This document shows, one piece after another, positions 1 to 7,249 of a stretch of DNA of 13,300 bases (its first letter is position 1; every line of letters begins with the position of its first letter). The notes below the pieces were generated by a model. It worked only from the letters and a program-made list of their open reading frames with translations. It had not been told where the DNA came from and searched no databases. Source of the stretch: Baffinella frigidus (Eukaryota; Cryptophyceae; Cryptomonadales; Baffinellaceae); NCBI GenBank assembly GCA_026770585.1, contig MU646473.1:434559-447858 (forward strand), written 5' to 3'. The translations under genes and the position numbers were made by a program.

Positions 1-57
1 GGTACAGACCCGCCAGCCCTGAACGACAACATACGCCGCATTGGAGGGTTTAGGCTT

Positions 58-197
58 TTATCCAGGAACATGTTTAATTTAAATGAAAATGAGCAACGAA
101 ATTTACTACACATCGTTTTTAATATTACTAGTAGAAGCCCTCTGTGTAGTAAACTTCTTTGCTCATTTTCATTTAAATTAAACATTGTCCCGGATAA
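58..197. repeat. Foldback element FB1 (core family, TTATCC ends)
   Basis: Two arms of about 52 bases, 61-112 and 143-194, are near-perfect reverse complements around a 30-base loop. The ends read TTATCC and GGATAA. The inner arm ends carry the core CAACGAAATTTACTACACA, and the loop has AATATTACTAGTAGAAG. Both flanks carry GCTT (54-57 and 198-201), a possible 4-bp target duplication, though so short a match may be chance. The structure fits a non-autonomous foldback or MITE-type DNA element; this is inference from shape and copy number. No ORF of note lies inside. Confidence 0.85.
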
Positions 198-263
198 GCT
201 TGTAGGGAGGGTTGAGGGTGGGACCGAGGAGAAGAGAGCGAGGGAGGTCCGGAGGAGGTAGAA

Positions 264-355
264 CCCCGCGGCTTTCGAGGGTTGCATGCAGACTGGGAGT
301 ATTGCGCGGAGCACGTTGGCGTGCACCCCCTCCCACACTCCCGCCTGCCCACGCA
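264..355. repeat. Subtelomeric repeat A, copy 1
   Basis: This is the first of three diverged copies of a unit that runs GCGGCTTTCGAGGGTTG, then GAGTATTGCGCGGAGCACG, then CCCTCCCAC...CCCGCCTG. The other copies are at 478-563 and 721-792. The short open frames across it are not conserved between copies, so I treat it as non-coding repeat. Confidence 0.75.
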
Positions 356-453
356 ATACCACCCATCAGAATTGAACAAACGAAACATTATCGCGCATGC
401 CAACGCCTCCAACTGCTGGCTTTTGGCGTTTTCGTGGGGGAGAATCCCAGAAT
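351..453. repeat. Subtelomeric repeat B, copy 1
   Basis: This unit carries CACGCAATAC, then CGAAACATTATCGCGCATG, then CAACTGCTGGCTTTTGGCG and GAGAATCCCAGAA. Diverged copies lie at 869-980 and 1187-1280, so A and B form a larger unit that was duplicated. Confidence 0.65.
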
Positions 454-477
454 TTAGAGGCGAAATCCCACGTGGGA

Positions 478-563
478 ACCCGCGGCTTTCGAGGGTTGTA
501 GGAAGACTGGGAGTATTGCGCGGAGCACGTTTGCGTGTACGCCCTCCCACATCCCCGCCTGGG
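478..563. repeat. Subtelomeric repeat A, copy 2
   Basis: It repeats GCGGCTTTCGAGGGTTG and GAGTATTGCGCGGAGCACG from copy 1. It is directly preceded by the perfect 12-bp palindrome TCCCACGTGGGA (466-477). Confidence 0.75.
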
Positions 564-570
564 TATATGC

Positions 571-728
571 TTGAGGGTTTAGGGTGGGGGTTTATGGTTT
601 ATGGTTTATGGTTTATGGTTTAGGGATTATGGTGTATGGTTTAGGGTTTAGGGTTCAGGGTTTAGGGTTCAGGGTTTAGGGTTCAGGGTTTAGGGTTCAG
701 GGGTTAGGGTGCAGGGTTTAGGGTTGCA
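571..728 (+). repeat. Degenerate TTTAGGG telomere-like island
   Basis: Heptamers drift from TTTATGG (several in a row near 590-620) to TTTAGGG, then to a regular alternation TTTAGGGTTCAGGG (14-bp higher-order unit) up to about 700. The G-rich strand is on +. It leads straight into repeat A copy 3. Confidence 0.9.
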
Positions 729-792
729 TGAAGACTAGGAGTATTGCGCGGAGCACGTTGGCGTGCACCCCCTCCCACGCCCCCGCCTGGGT
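721..792. repeat. Subtelomeric repeat A, copy 3
   Basis: It carries GGGTTGCATGAAGACTAGG and GAGTATTGCGCGGAGCACG as in copy 1, followed by CCCGCCTGGGTGAGGGGTT. The copy joins the telomere-like island without a gap. Confidence 0.75.
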
Positions 793-868
793 GAGGGGTT
801 AGGGTTGAGAGTTTCGCCTGAACGAGGGGGGGGGTCCCGTGAGCCCTCCCACACACTCCCGCCTGCCC

Positions 869-980
869 ACGCAATATCACACATCAAAATGGAAAGTCGA
901 GGCCCCACGGTACAACACGAAACGTTATCGCACATGGCCATGGTTCCAATTGCGTGTTTGATGGGAAAGAATCTCTGCCC
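869..980. repeat. Subtelomeric repeat B, copy 2
   Basis: It matches B copy 1 in CACGCAATA, ACGAAACGTTATCGCACATG and the later GAATCTC segment, with an extra stretch around 890-912. It is more diverged than the A copies. Confidence 0.55.
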
Positions 981-1004
981 GCCCACACTCCCGCCTACAC
1001 CCAC

Positions 1005-1036
1005 CCGGGAACATGTTTAATTTCGAAAAAGAGGAG
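1005..1036. repeat. Solo foldback arm, FB1-like
   Basis: CCGGGAACATGTTTAATTT followed by GAAAAAGAGGAG resembles the outer left arm of FB1 but has no partner arm nearby. A second solo arm is at 1090-1120 and a third at about 1545-1579. These are probably truncated copies. Confidence 0.6.
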
Positions 1037-1040
1037 CCCA

Positions 1041-1078
1041 CCGTGAGCCACGCATAAAGAACGACGCAGTGGTGAACA
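1041..1078. repeat. Dispersed repeat C, copy 1
   Basis: GTGAGCCACGCATAAAGAA, then GGTGAACATG. The second copy at 1470-1505 reads GTGAGCCACACATAAAGAA, then GGTGAAAGTTG. In both, foldback-related sequence follows. Confidence 0.65.
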
Positions 1079-1089
1079 TGTCTAACCAC

Positions 1090-1120
1090 CCGGGAACTTG
1101 TTTACTTTTGAAAAGAGGAG
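1090..1120. repeat. Solo foldback arm, FB1-like, second
   Basis: CCGGGAACTTGTTTACTTTT then GAAAAGAGGAG is a close match to the arm at 1005-1036. It also lacks an opposite arm. Confidence 0.6.
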
Positions 1121-1186
1121 CGGGTCCAGACCCGGCCATGCCAAGCCACGTCACACATAATTCAAAGGTTGAGACGCCCTCTTTTT

Positions 1187-1280
1187 AAATTCCTTGCACA
1201 CAAAAAATATTATTGCGTATGGCAATGGCTCCAATTGCTGACTTTTAGCGTGTTTCCTGGGATCGAATCTCAGAACCGCT
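1187..1280. repeat. Subtelomeric repeat B, copy 3
   Basis: It holds ATTATTGCGTATGGCAATGG, then CTCCAATTGCTGACTTTTAG and GAATCTCAGAACC, matching B copies 1 and 2. From 1280 to 1470 I see no further feature apart from AT-rich sequence and the small hairpin ACCGGGATTCCGGT at 1316-1329. Confidence 0.55.
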
Positions 1281-1497
1281 ATCGAGCCCACTCGGCACAT
1301 ACAAGACAGACAGGACCGGGATTCCGGTCGTGGCCTTTTCATTTTAAAAGTCCATTTCCTTCAGGATTCATGGTCAAGTTTTTAAAATCGTGTCCCGTCC
1401 TCGCTCGGTAGCGGTAGGTTTAGGCAAATTCCCACGTGTGAACACGCCTGGAGGAGGGGGGGAGATCCCGTGAGCCACACATAAAGAATGACTTATT

Positions 1498-1870
1498 GGT
1501 GAAAGTTGACGCTGCTGGTACTGAACCGTCCGCTTTTGCCGTTTAATCCTGGGACAGGTTTAATTTAAAAGAAAATGGACCCCTATGAGTCCATAGGAGT
1601 TGGAAGAAGATTAATTAGGGCCTTGAGTAAATTTAATTAGGACATAATCTGGTTTGATAGTCCATTTTCGTGTCGTTCGTTTCGTACTCATCGCGTCCCT
1701 CCATAGATTCCATCTCAGATTTCAGTGGAGCTTGGAGCCATTCTGTACATTTAGAGTTTTAAAACTCTTTGATTTGTACCAGAAATGGTTTAGGTGGATA
1801 GTTTCCGAGACAGAATCTATGAAGGGCCCGATGAGTACTAAACCGCACCAGCGCATCGTCAACTTTGCAC
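1498..1870. repeat. Compound foldback FB2 (inner element 1684-1838)
   Basis: The inner element has ends GTACTCATCG (1684-1693) and CGATGAGTAC (1829-1838). It is centred on a perfect 16-bp palindrome AGAGTTTTAAAACTCT at 1753-1768, with CATAGATTC/GAATCTATG arms between. A further outer pair, GTGAAAGTTGACG with CTGGT (1499-1519) against ACCAGCGCATCGTCAACTTT (1847-1866), is not concentric. The left side holds about 160 extra bases with a third pair, GAAAATGGAC (1571-1580) and GTCCATTTTC (1660-1669), and a solo FB1-like arm. It reads as elements inserted into one another. Confidence 0.75.
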
Positions 1871-1904
1871 TAAATCCTCAACTTTTGCCGTTGAGTCATG
1901 AAAC

Positions 1905-2060
1905 CTGAACCCTCAACCCCAAGCCCTAAACCTGGAGCCAGTGGAGAAGGATATAGCTCCAAGACCGCAAAGCGAAATGTGTGTTGTACCCCAACCCTAA
2001 ACCCAGGGTCCACATGCCCCATAAACCCTAAACCCAGGGCCGAATGAACCCCAAACCTGA
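1905..2060 (-). repeat. Degenerate CCCTAAA-type telomere-like stretch
   Basis: Scattered AACCCTAAACCC, AAGCCCTAAACC and AACCCCAAACC units, C-rich on +, are interrupted by dispersed-repeat sequence at about 1935-1995. The heptamer phase is poorly kept, so this is an old or rearranged island. Confidence 0.65.
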
Positions 2061-2217
2061 AGCCAGTGGTTAAGGAAGGGGCCCCTAATTCATAGGGGAA
2101 TGTTTGGTAAATATTTGGTAAATTGATAGGAGGATAGTGTACTGATTGGTTGATTGATTGGAGGATGTAGCTCCAGGATCGGAGGGTCAAGGGCGGGTTG
2201 TACCAGTGCAATCCAGA

Positions 2218-2334
2218 CTTCTCTCTATGTCCCTCTCCTTCCCCCCTTCTCTCCATCTCTCCCGCTATCACCCGCCCTCCCTCTATCACTCTCCACCCTC
2301 TCTCTCTCTCTCTCTCTCTCCCTCCCTCTCTCTC

Positions 2335-2370
<36 letters not shown>

Positions 2371-2371
2371 C
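2218..2371. repeat. CT-rich tract with (CT)n microsatellite
   Basis: It starts as mixed CT-rich DNA and becomes nearly pure CT dinucleotides from about 2298, broken by CCCTCCCTC-type interruptions. Open frames on both strands here encode only Ser-Leu or Arg-Glu repeats and are not genes. Confidence 0.95.
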
Positions 2372-2437
2372 GAACGGACACACACGCCGCGGAGCCATCA
2401 GCTTTTGCCGGTATTTTATATATTCCTTTAGTGGCGA

Positions 2438-2495
2438 GCTGGTCAGATTTGACCAGCAAGAGGTCCTAGAAGGTCGTAGGACCCTACCGTAGGGC
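2438..2495. repeat. Cluster of three short perfect inverted repeats
   Basis: GCTGGTCA-GATT-TGACCAGC (2438-2457) is a perfect 8-bp stem. GGTCCTA (2462-2468) pairs with TAGGACC (2477-2483). CCCTACCGTAGGG (2483-2495) is palindromic around its centre. The CCTACCGTAGG motif returns at 3768-3777 and 13192-13202, and GGTCCTA...TAGGACC returns at 4501-4537. Confidence 0.7.
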
Positions 2496-2629
2496 GTATG
2501 AGCCTACTCGCGGCTTCAGGGATATTGGAAAGGTACCTGCAGCCAGTGGAGAAGGATGTAGCTCCAAGACCGGAGGGCGAATGGTGGGTTGTACTCCCAC
2601 GTCCGCGCGCCTAGAAAAAGATTGGTGAA

Positions 2630-2802
2630 TATAAGATTTTGGGTAATTGATAGGAAAACGATTGTTTAATTGATTGGGGAATTATTGGTTAATTGATAGG
2701 GAAATGATGGGTTAATTGACAGGGAAATGGTTGGTTAATTGATAGGACAATGTTTGGTTGATTGATAGGGGGATGGTGAATTGATTGGTGAAGTCATAGG
2801 AG
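2630..2802. repeat. Minisatellite, TTAATTGATAGGGAAATG unit, block 1
   Basis: Imperfect units of about 25-27 bases carry GGTTAATTGATAGGGAAATG with substitutions such as GACAGGG and GATTGGG. Further blocks are at about 3028-3205 and 4070-4260, and a few units occur near 2095-2160. A single-stranded relationship to the telomere heptamer is not evident. Confidence 0.85.
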
Positions 2803-2897
2803 GATGCGGCTTGTTGTAGTACACCATAGGTGGATATAGCTCCAGAAGCGGAGGGCGAAGGGCGGGTTGTACCCCCACGTCCGCGCGCCTTAGACCC

Positions 2898-2976
2898 CTT
2901 TTGGTTATTTCATCGCTTCACCAAATGGTATCTATTTCCCAGGACGTCCACTTACAGGATTTCCGGTAGGGCTTTT
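2898..2976. repeat. Direct repeat E, copy 1 (no foldback after it)
   Basis: It runs TTGGTTAT, then CCAAATGGTATCTATTTCCC, AGGACGT, CCACTTACAGGATTTCCGG, TAGGGCTTTT. Copy 2 is at 3486-3565. After this copy the sequence continues into repeat D, whereas after copy 2 it continues into foldback FB4. Confidence 0.85.
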
Positions 2977-3027
2977 ACGATAAAGGGCGGGTTGTACCCC
3001 CACGTCCGCGCCCCTGGAAAACCATGC

Positions 3028-3205
3028 AAAGGTTAATCGATAGGGAAATGAAATATTCGTGTTGTTAATTGATAGGGAAATGGTTGTTAATTGATAGGGA
3101 AATGATGAAAGGTTGATAGGGGAAGGTAATAGAAGATTGGTTGACTGATAGGGAAATGATGTACTGGTGCACGGGGGAAAGGTTGAAACATTGAATAGGG
3201 AAAGG
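3028..3205. repeat. Minisatellite block 2
   Basis: Further units of TTAATTGATAGGGAAATG and shortened forms (TTGATAGGGGAAGG, TGAATAGGGAAAGG) fill this stretch. Confidence 0.8.
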
Positions 3206-3216
3206 TCCAGGAGCGG

Positions 3217-3427
3217 CCACTCGAGGCTGGAAGAGGGAGTATTTTAAATGTGGGATTGTTAAATTTAGTACCAGCCACGGGCAGGCTTGGTCACGTTACT
3301 GGGGGAATTCCCCCAGCAACGTGACCAAACGCGATATTTGTGTGAAAATTACTACACAGCGGTCCACTTGTAAAGGACTTGTAAAGTTTAAAACTTTTGA
3401 AATAGTCACATTTCTAGCCTCGAGTGG
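3217..3427. repeat. Foldback FB3 with a 42-bp near-perfect central palindrome
   Basis: The outer ends CCACTCGAGGCT (3217-3228) and AGCCTCGAGTGG (3416-3427) are exact reverse complements. The adjoining arm sequence is partly complementary (GTATTTTAAA against TTTTGAAATAG). Inside lies the palindrome 3287-3328, TTGGTCACGTTACTGGGG against CCCCAGCAACGTGACCAA around GAATTC, with one mismatched pair. The right arm also carries the shared core piece GAAAATTACTACACA at 3344-3358. Confidence 0.8.
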
Positions 3428-3485
3428 GGAGAGCGAAGGGCGGGTTGTACATACCCCCATATCCGCGTTTCTGGGGGGAAAAATA

Positions 3486-3565
3486 TTGGTTATGTCATCA
3501 CGTCCCCAAATGGTATCTATTTCCCAGGACGTCTCTCCACTTACAGGATTTCCGGTAGAGCTTTT
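3486..3565. repeat. Direct repeat E, copy 2 (joined to FB4)
   Basis: It repeats copy 1 (2898-2976) closely, with a small insertion GTCTCT at the GACGT position. Its end TCCGGTAGAGCTTTT overlaps the left arm of FB4. Confidence 0.85.
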
Positions 3566-3735
3566 GCGGTAATTGTCGTCCGTTTTCGAGATCGAGTTTT
3601 CACGTGTGCAGAAGTTTTAAAAAATTGTCAAGGTCGTAAAACGTTTTGAATGGACACTTCTGGTACGAATGAAAGCTTGAAAACTTGAAAACTCGAACTC
3701 GAAAACGGACAACAATTACCGCAGACGCTCTATCC
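3553..3735. repeat. Foldback FB4 (CCGGTAG...GTTTTCGA family)
   Basis: Arms 3566-3600 and 3688-3722 are reverse complements (GCGGTAATTGTCGTCCG / GACAACAATTACCGC). A weaker extension, TAGAGC...GCTCTA, reaches 3735. The interior has TCGAAA/TTTCGA-type runs and GTAAAACGTTTTGAA. The layout and motifs resemble FB10 at 7250-7435, so I group the two, although the arm bases differ. Confidence 0.85.
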
Positions 3736-3778
3736 GTAGGAACCCCCCTATGTCCCTACGGTATCGCCTACCGTAGGT
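3731..3778. repeat. Dispersed repeat G, copy 1
   Basis: TATCCGTAGGAACCCCCCTA, a CCCTA stretch, then CGCCTACCGTAGG. The first 22 bases are identical to 13157-13178, and the rest is similar. It ends in the CCTACCGTAGG palindrome. Confidence 0.8.
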
Positions 3779-3835
3779 CAGTCTATGGATTATCCACTTC
3801 CGGACCGCGCGCCTGGAAAACCATGCCGTAGTTAA

Positions 3836-3960
3836 TTTCATATGAAAACGGTTATAATTCAAAACTTTCTGGTTATGAAATTTACTACGCATAATGAGTT
3901 TTACTAGTAATATTAAAGCATTCGTGCAGCAATTTTTATTGAATCCAGTTAACCACGTGG
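3836..3960. repeat. Decayed core-family foldback FB5
   Basis: GAAATTTACTACGC (3880-3893) is followed by ACTAGTAATATT, which is the loop motif of FB1 in reverse orientation. The right arm GTGCAGCAATTTT is weakly complementary to the left. The outer TGGTTA (3871-3876) and TAACCA (3949-3954) pair. The perfect palindrome TTTCATATGAAA (3836-3847) lies just outside. Confidence 0.5.
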
Positions 3961-4069
3961 TTAATTGATAGGGACGTTTATGAGGCGGGGCCGTTTCTTA
4001 AGGTTCAAAGACTTTTGTATCACTCAACTCAAGGCTCAAGGGCCTCATTTAGGACCTGTATCGAGAGAA

Positions 4070-4260
4070 ATAAAGAAGAAGAAGAATTAATAGGGAACGA
4101 TGCGCGGTTAATTGATATGGAAATTTTGAAATAGTGAAGAGCGAAATGATGTATTACCGGTAGTTGATAGGGAAATGATATACTGGGCAATAGGGAAATG
4201 ATCGAGTGGCTAATAGGGAAATGGTGACAGAACGAATAGGGAAATGATGTTTCAGTGAAC
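4070..4260. repeat. Minisatellite block 3
   Basis: Units of ATAGGGAAATGAT and TTAATTGATATGGAAAT are spaced irregularly. Between 3960 and 4070 I see only one TTAATTGATAGGGA unit and no gene or hairpin. Confidence 0.75.
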
Positions 4261-4322
4261 AGGGAAGTGATTAAATAACAAATGCGTGGAAGGGAGATGC
4301 TCGAAGGGAGAGATACAAAGAC

Positions 4323-4459
4323 AGCAGTTTCACAGTCAATGATAGACTCTGGGAGGCGACACGCGAGAGCAGAAAGATGCTCTAGAGAGTCACCTACCCA
4401 GAGTCATATATCACCGAGTATACAACAGTATACGAAGATAAATATCCTATGAAACTGTC
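4323..4459. repeat. Foldback FB6
   Basis: The inner arms GACTCTGGG (4345-4353) and CCCAGAGTC (4397-4405) pair and extend imperfectly through GCGACACGCGAGAGC against GCTCTAGAGAGTCACC. The outer CAGTTTCA (4325-4332) pairs with TGAAACTG (4450-4457). Its arms do not match the core family. Confidence 0.7.
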
Positions 4460-4500
4460 ACCTGTGCTCACGCCGCAAATAAGGACACGCACATCCCTAG

Positions 4501-4537
4501 GGTCCTACGGTAGGGCTATGCTTAGGAGCATAGGACC
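4501..4537. repeat. Short inverted repeat GGTCCTA...TAGGACC
   Basis: GGTCCTA and TAGGACC bound the stretch, with GGTAGGGCTATGCTTAGGAG between. The same ends occur at 2462-2483. Confidence 0.6.
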
Positions 4538-4638
4538 ACCCCAGAGGCGGTGTGTGTCCTCATTCGCGAGTAACCCGTGTGTGTGTATGACCTCTCTCTA
4601 GGTCCACGCCAATTTTTGCACCAAGGGGCGCGTGAGAA

Positions 4639-4931
4639 GCCTTGTCCGTGGGAAGTGGAGCGGGGTCCAGTAGTTGTACACTTGTGAGACATCGAATGCG
4701 TGGAAGGGGCGGGAAATGTTTGAAGGGGAGGGGCGGGAAATGTTGAAAGGGGCGGGAGATGAGTACTAACCAAGGTTTTGAAGGGGCCGGATATGTTGGA
4801 AAGGGAGGGGCGGGAGACGTTAGAAGGGGCGGATAATAAATGTTTTGAAGGGGCTGAAAATGTTGGAAGGGGCGGGAGATGATGCCTTGTCCGTGGATCA
4901 AGAAGTGAAGGGGCTCCCAGTAGTTGAACAC
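4639..4931. repeat. GGGGCGGGAAATGTT minisatellite between flanking repeats
   Basis: About ten units of GAAGGGGCGGGAAATGTT and variants occupy 4690-4885. The block is bounded by similar sequences: GCCTTGTCCGTGG with CCAGTAGTTGTACAC (4639-4682), and GCCTTGTCCGTGG with CCAGTAGTTGAACAC (4883-4932). The whole segment looks like an expanded interior between duplicated edges. Confidence 0.85.
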
Positions 4932-4936
4932 CTCAT

Positions 4937-5055
4937 CGCAGTCTGCTATCGGCCAGTAAAGCGCTGCTGCCAGCCGGGGAATAAACCTGAGGGGAAAGAA
5001 GAGGCTTAATACGAACCTGAGAGGGAAGGAGAGAGAGAGGCCTTTATTAATACCG

Positions 5056-5106
<51 letters not shown>

Positions 5107-5455
5107 TGAGTAAAACCGCACTCAGAGAAAACCCTGTATTACTACCGAAGCCGACAGCCGTCGATCCACTTAAAAAAATCCGCTTAGTGCACCCACCGAG
5201 GTCGAGTGCTGCCGCGACATATCCAGGTACGAACGTGAGGGGGAAGGAGAGAGAGAGAGGCCTTTATTAATACCGAAATAAGAGAGAGAGAGAGACCTTT
5301 AGTAAAACCGCACTAAGAGAAACCCCTGTATTAATACCGAAGCCGACAGCCGTCAATCCACTTAGTGCACCCACCGAAGTCGAGACATATCCAGGTACAA
5401 ACCTGAGGGGGAAGGAGAGAGAGAAAGGCCTTTATTAATACCGGGAATAAACCTG
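4937..5455. repeat. Tandem unit K (three diverged copies)
   Basis: The unit carries CGAACCTGAGAGGGAAGGAG, GGCCTTTATTAATACCGAA, AAACCGCACT, CCGAAGCCGACAGCCGTC, TCCACTTAGTGCACCCACCG. Copies start near 5010, 5225 and 5397, the last cut short. The first copy has an extra AAAAAAATCCGCTTA-like stretch inside TCCACTTA. Confidence 0.8.
5061..5102. repeat. (AG)21 microsatellite
   Basis: This is an uninterrupted AG run of 42 bases inside tandem unit K. The next copy of the unit has only about seven AG repeats (5281-5294), showing expansion in one copy. Confidence 0.97.
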
Positions 5456-5467
5456 CAGACGCACCAG

Positions 5468-5500
5468 GGTTTAGGGTTCAGGGTTTAGGGTTTGGGGTTA
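5468..5500 (+). repeat. Short TTTAGGG telomere-like island
   Basis: GGGTTTAGGGTTCAGGG followed by TTTAGGG and TTTGGGG. A similar sentence, CTGCAGAAGCACCAGGGTTC then ACCCCAGACCTGTAG, recurs at 6245-6466 on either side of foldback FB9. Confidence 0.85.
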
Positions 5501-5584
5501 AACCCCAGACCTGTAGAGTTCCGCCAGCCGCGGAATAAACTTGAGGGGGGAGAAGAGGGTTAACGCCGACACAACCTTGTGAAA

Positions 5585-5884
5585 ACCAACACCGTTGTTA
5601 CTACCAACACCACCCGTCGCATCGCAGTCTGTTGTTGTCGGCTAGTAGAGCGCTGCTGCGAGCCGCGGTATGAGCCTGAGGGGGAAGAAGAGGGTTGATG
5701 CCAACACAACCTTGTGAATCCACTTAGCAGCCACCGGGGGCTTCACGGATACAGTCCATTAAAACGATTTTTACTAGAATCTTATCCATTGCCCTGGAAC
5801 CTAACCGGAATTCCACCTTGAATTCAAGGTGAAAAGGAACTCGGGCGCTGCTAAGTGGACCAACACCGTTGTTACTACCAACAC
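5585..5884. repeat. 26-bp identical direct repeats, 5585-5610 and 5859-5884
   Basis: ACCAACACCGTTGTTACTAC then CAACAC occurs at both places and is followed by related CACCCG...CATCGCAGTCTGTT sequence. The right copy starts on the last base of foldback FB7. The segment between them holds another CGCTGCTGCGAGCCGCGG unit and FB7. Confidence 0.85.
5719..5859. repeat. Foldback FB7
   Basis: The outer arms TCCACTTAGCAGC (5719-5731) and GCTGCTAAGTGGA (5847-5859) are exact reverse complements. Near the right arm sits an exact 18-bp palindrome, CACCTTGAATTCAAGGTG (5814-5831). The left outer arm reuses TCCACTTA of tandem unit K, so the element appears built on local repeat sequence. Confidence 0.8.
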
Positions 5885-5934
5885 ACCCGCCTCATCGCAG
5901 TCTGTTATGGGCCAGTAGACTACGCTAGACCGCA

Positions 5935-6198
5935 GGGGGGTCAATCTCATCCAGACGAGTATTCAAGTTGAATGCGCTCCCTGCAACGAAAATAACTACC
6001 CAATTGCTTTGGGACGTGACCGGTTGTGTAGTAATTTTCGCTGCAAATCGGATCGGAGATCCCCGAACTCGTATTCAACTTGAATACTCCGCGGGATCAA
6101 ATCGTAAAAGTCAACTTCCTTGGCCTCAAGGCACTTTTTGGCGGAATCCTGCGATGTCCTCTGGATTCTGCCGCTACGTCAACTTTTGATTGACCCCC
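5935..6198. repeat. Compound foldback FB8 (three nested layers)
   Basis: The outermost GGGGGTCAATC (5936-5946) pairs with GATTGACCCCC (6188-6198). The middle GAGTATTCAAGTTGAAT (from 5958) pairs with ATTCAACTTGAATACTC (about 6072-6088). The inner core TGCAACGAAAATAACTACCC pairs with the TGTGTAGTAATTTTCG arm at 6024-6042. To the right, 6108-6187 holds another imperfect hairpin (GCGGAATCC / GGATTCTGCCGC). A 73-aa open frame over it is an accident of the repeat. Confidence 0.8.
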
Positions 6199-6292
6199 AT
6201 CACGTCTAAAGTGGTTGAGTGCTGCTGCGAGCCGCGGCACAAACCTGCAGAAGCACCAGGGTTCAGATTTTAGGGTTTATGGTTTGGGGATT

Positions 6293-6431
6293 TTATCCGG
6301 GAAAACCTATTTTTCTGTCATTTGATGGCAACGAAAACTACTACACAAATGCTTGAATATTACTAATAAGAACGAATTGTGTAGTAATTTTCGATGCCAT
6401 CGAATGAAAGAAAAATAGTATCCCCGGATAA
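6293..6431. repeat. Foldback FB9 (core family, TTATCC ends)
   Basis: The arms 6293-6347 and 6378-6431 run TTATCCGGG, CTATTTTTCT, CATTTGATGGCAACG, AAAACTACTACACA and the matching complement. The loop GAATATTACTAATAAGAA is close to FB1's. The ends match FB1, but the sequence between the ends and the core differs completely. Confidence 0.88.
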
Positions 6432-6555
6432 GTTTGGACTTAAACCCCAGACCTGTAGGGTTTAGCTAGAAGAGTGTTAGGGTCGCGGAACGACACGATG
6501 AGGAGCTCGTTCATCCTGTTCTTTCAAGGTCAAATGCGCAGGATACTTCACTTTT

Positions 6556-6692
6556 ATCTCCATAGAAGTATTTATTAACTGCTGTTGGGCAACGAAAATT
6601 ACTACACGATTTGCTCTTAAAAGCAATAGTAGAGCATGTGTGTAGTAAATTTCGTTGCGCCAAAAGCAATTAATTAACACTTTTTTGGAGAT
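6556..6692 (+). repeat. Foldback FB11a (core family, ATCTCC ends)
   Basis: It is 137 bp long, with ends ATCTCC and GGAGAT. The left arm carries GGGCAACGAAAATTACTACAC, and the right arm is the complement of GGCGCAACGAAATTTACTAC. The loop is TTTGCTCTTAAAAGCAATAG then TAGAGCA. The same size, ends, arm asymmetry and loop occur at 11325-11461 and, inverted, at 11741-11883. The minus-strand 67-aa frame across it is not a gene. Confidence 0.9.
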
Positions 6693-6767
6693 GAACTTGA
6701 AAGGGTTGTTGGCATCTTGCGGAGGTGCCGGGGAGAGACACGATGGGCAGTCCAGCGTGTCGGGTTT

Positions 6768-6814
6768 GGGGTTCAGTGTTTAGGGTTTAGGGATTAGGGA
6801 TTAGGGTTTATGGT

Positions 6815-6866
<52 letters not shown>

Positions 6867-7076
6867 AGGTTGAGGGTGAAGGGTTTAGGGTGTAGGGTGT
6901 AGGGTTGAGGGTGTAGGGTTTAGGGTGTAGGGTTGAGGGTGTAGGGTTGAGGGTGTAGGGTTGAGGGTGTAGGGTTGAGGGTGTAGGGTTGAGGGTGTAG
7001 GGTTTAGGGTCTAGGGTTTAGGGTGTAGGGTTTAGGGTGTAGGGTTTAGGGTGTAGGGTGTAGGATCTAGGGTCGG
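6768..7076 (+). repeat. TTTAGGG/TTGAGGG/TGTAGGG telomere-like island
   Basis: Heptamer phase is well kept for about 300 bases, with variants grouped in blocks: TTGAGGG runs near 6805-6855, then an alternation GGGTGTAGGGTTGA (14 bp) from about 6905 to 7000, then TTTAGGGTGTAGGG. Block grouping suggests local tandem duplication rather than telomerase addition. Confidence 0.92.
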
Positions 7077-7111
7077 GGAGAGACAAAACGAGCAGTGGTC
7101 CACCGTGTTCG

Positions 7112-7196
7112 TTAGTGTTTAGGGTTGAGGGTTTGGGGTTTAGGGTGTAGGGTTTAGGGTTTAAGGATTAAGGTTCAGGGTTCAGGGTTTCAGGGT
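7112..7196 (+). repeat. TTTAGGG telomere-like island
   Basis: Short G-rich heptamer run following GGGGAGAGACAAAACGAGCAG at 7074-7094. It is bounded on the right by a better copy of the same GGGGAGAGACAAAATGAGCA sequence. Confidence 0.85.
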
Positions 7197-7197
7197 T

Positions 7198-7236
7198 GGG
7201 GAGAGACAAAATGAGCAGCGCAGCGTTGAGCCCAGG
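7198..7236. repeat. Repeat J, 39 bp, copy 1
   Basis: Identical over 39 bases to 7645-7683 (GGGGAGAGACAAAATGAGCA ... GCGTTGAGCCCAGG). Diverged relatives are at 6729-6755 and 7074-7105. Foldback FB10 follows copy 1, and the 90-bp tandem repeat follows copy 2. Confidence 0.9.
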
Positions 7237-7249
7237 AATTCAGGGTGTT

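Larger units (their letters stand above)
1935..3826. repeat. Dispersed repeat D (about seven copies)
   Basis: The consensus runs GGATGTAGCTCC, AGACCGGAGGGCGAAGG, GCGGGTTGTACCCCCACG, TCCGCGCGCCTGGAAAA. Copies or parts lie near 1935-1995, 2160-2210, 2541-2612, 2826-2891, 2983-3024, 3428-3475 and 3800-3826. The fullest are 2541-2612 and 2826-2891. I cannot link the unit to any known element. Confidence 0.75.

Noticed and set aside
173-623. Frames of 62-125 codons on both strands in the A/B repeats
   Set aside because: They overlap each other and the repeat copies, and frames are not kept between copies A1, A2 and A3.
1870-2385. 171-codon minus-strand open frame
   Set aside because: It is the complement of the CT tract plus telomere-like and dispersed repeats. 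The protein would be Arg-Glu runs and Gly/Phe repeat, with no family resemblance.
2154-2492. Plus-strand frames of 77-112 codons over the CT tract
   Set aside because: All three frames are open only because CT repeats contain no stops. The products are Ser-Leu repeats.
2630-4260. CRISPR-like array
   Set aside because: The GATAGGGAAATG units are spaced irregularly with degenerate repeats and no unique spacers of constant length. The genome is also eukaryotic in character.
5968-6189. 73-codon frame in compound foldback FB8
   Set aside because: It covers the element arms and core. The related arms elsewhere are not open in the same frame.
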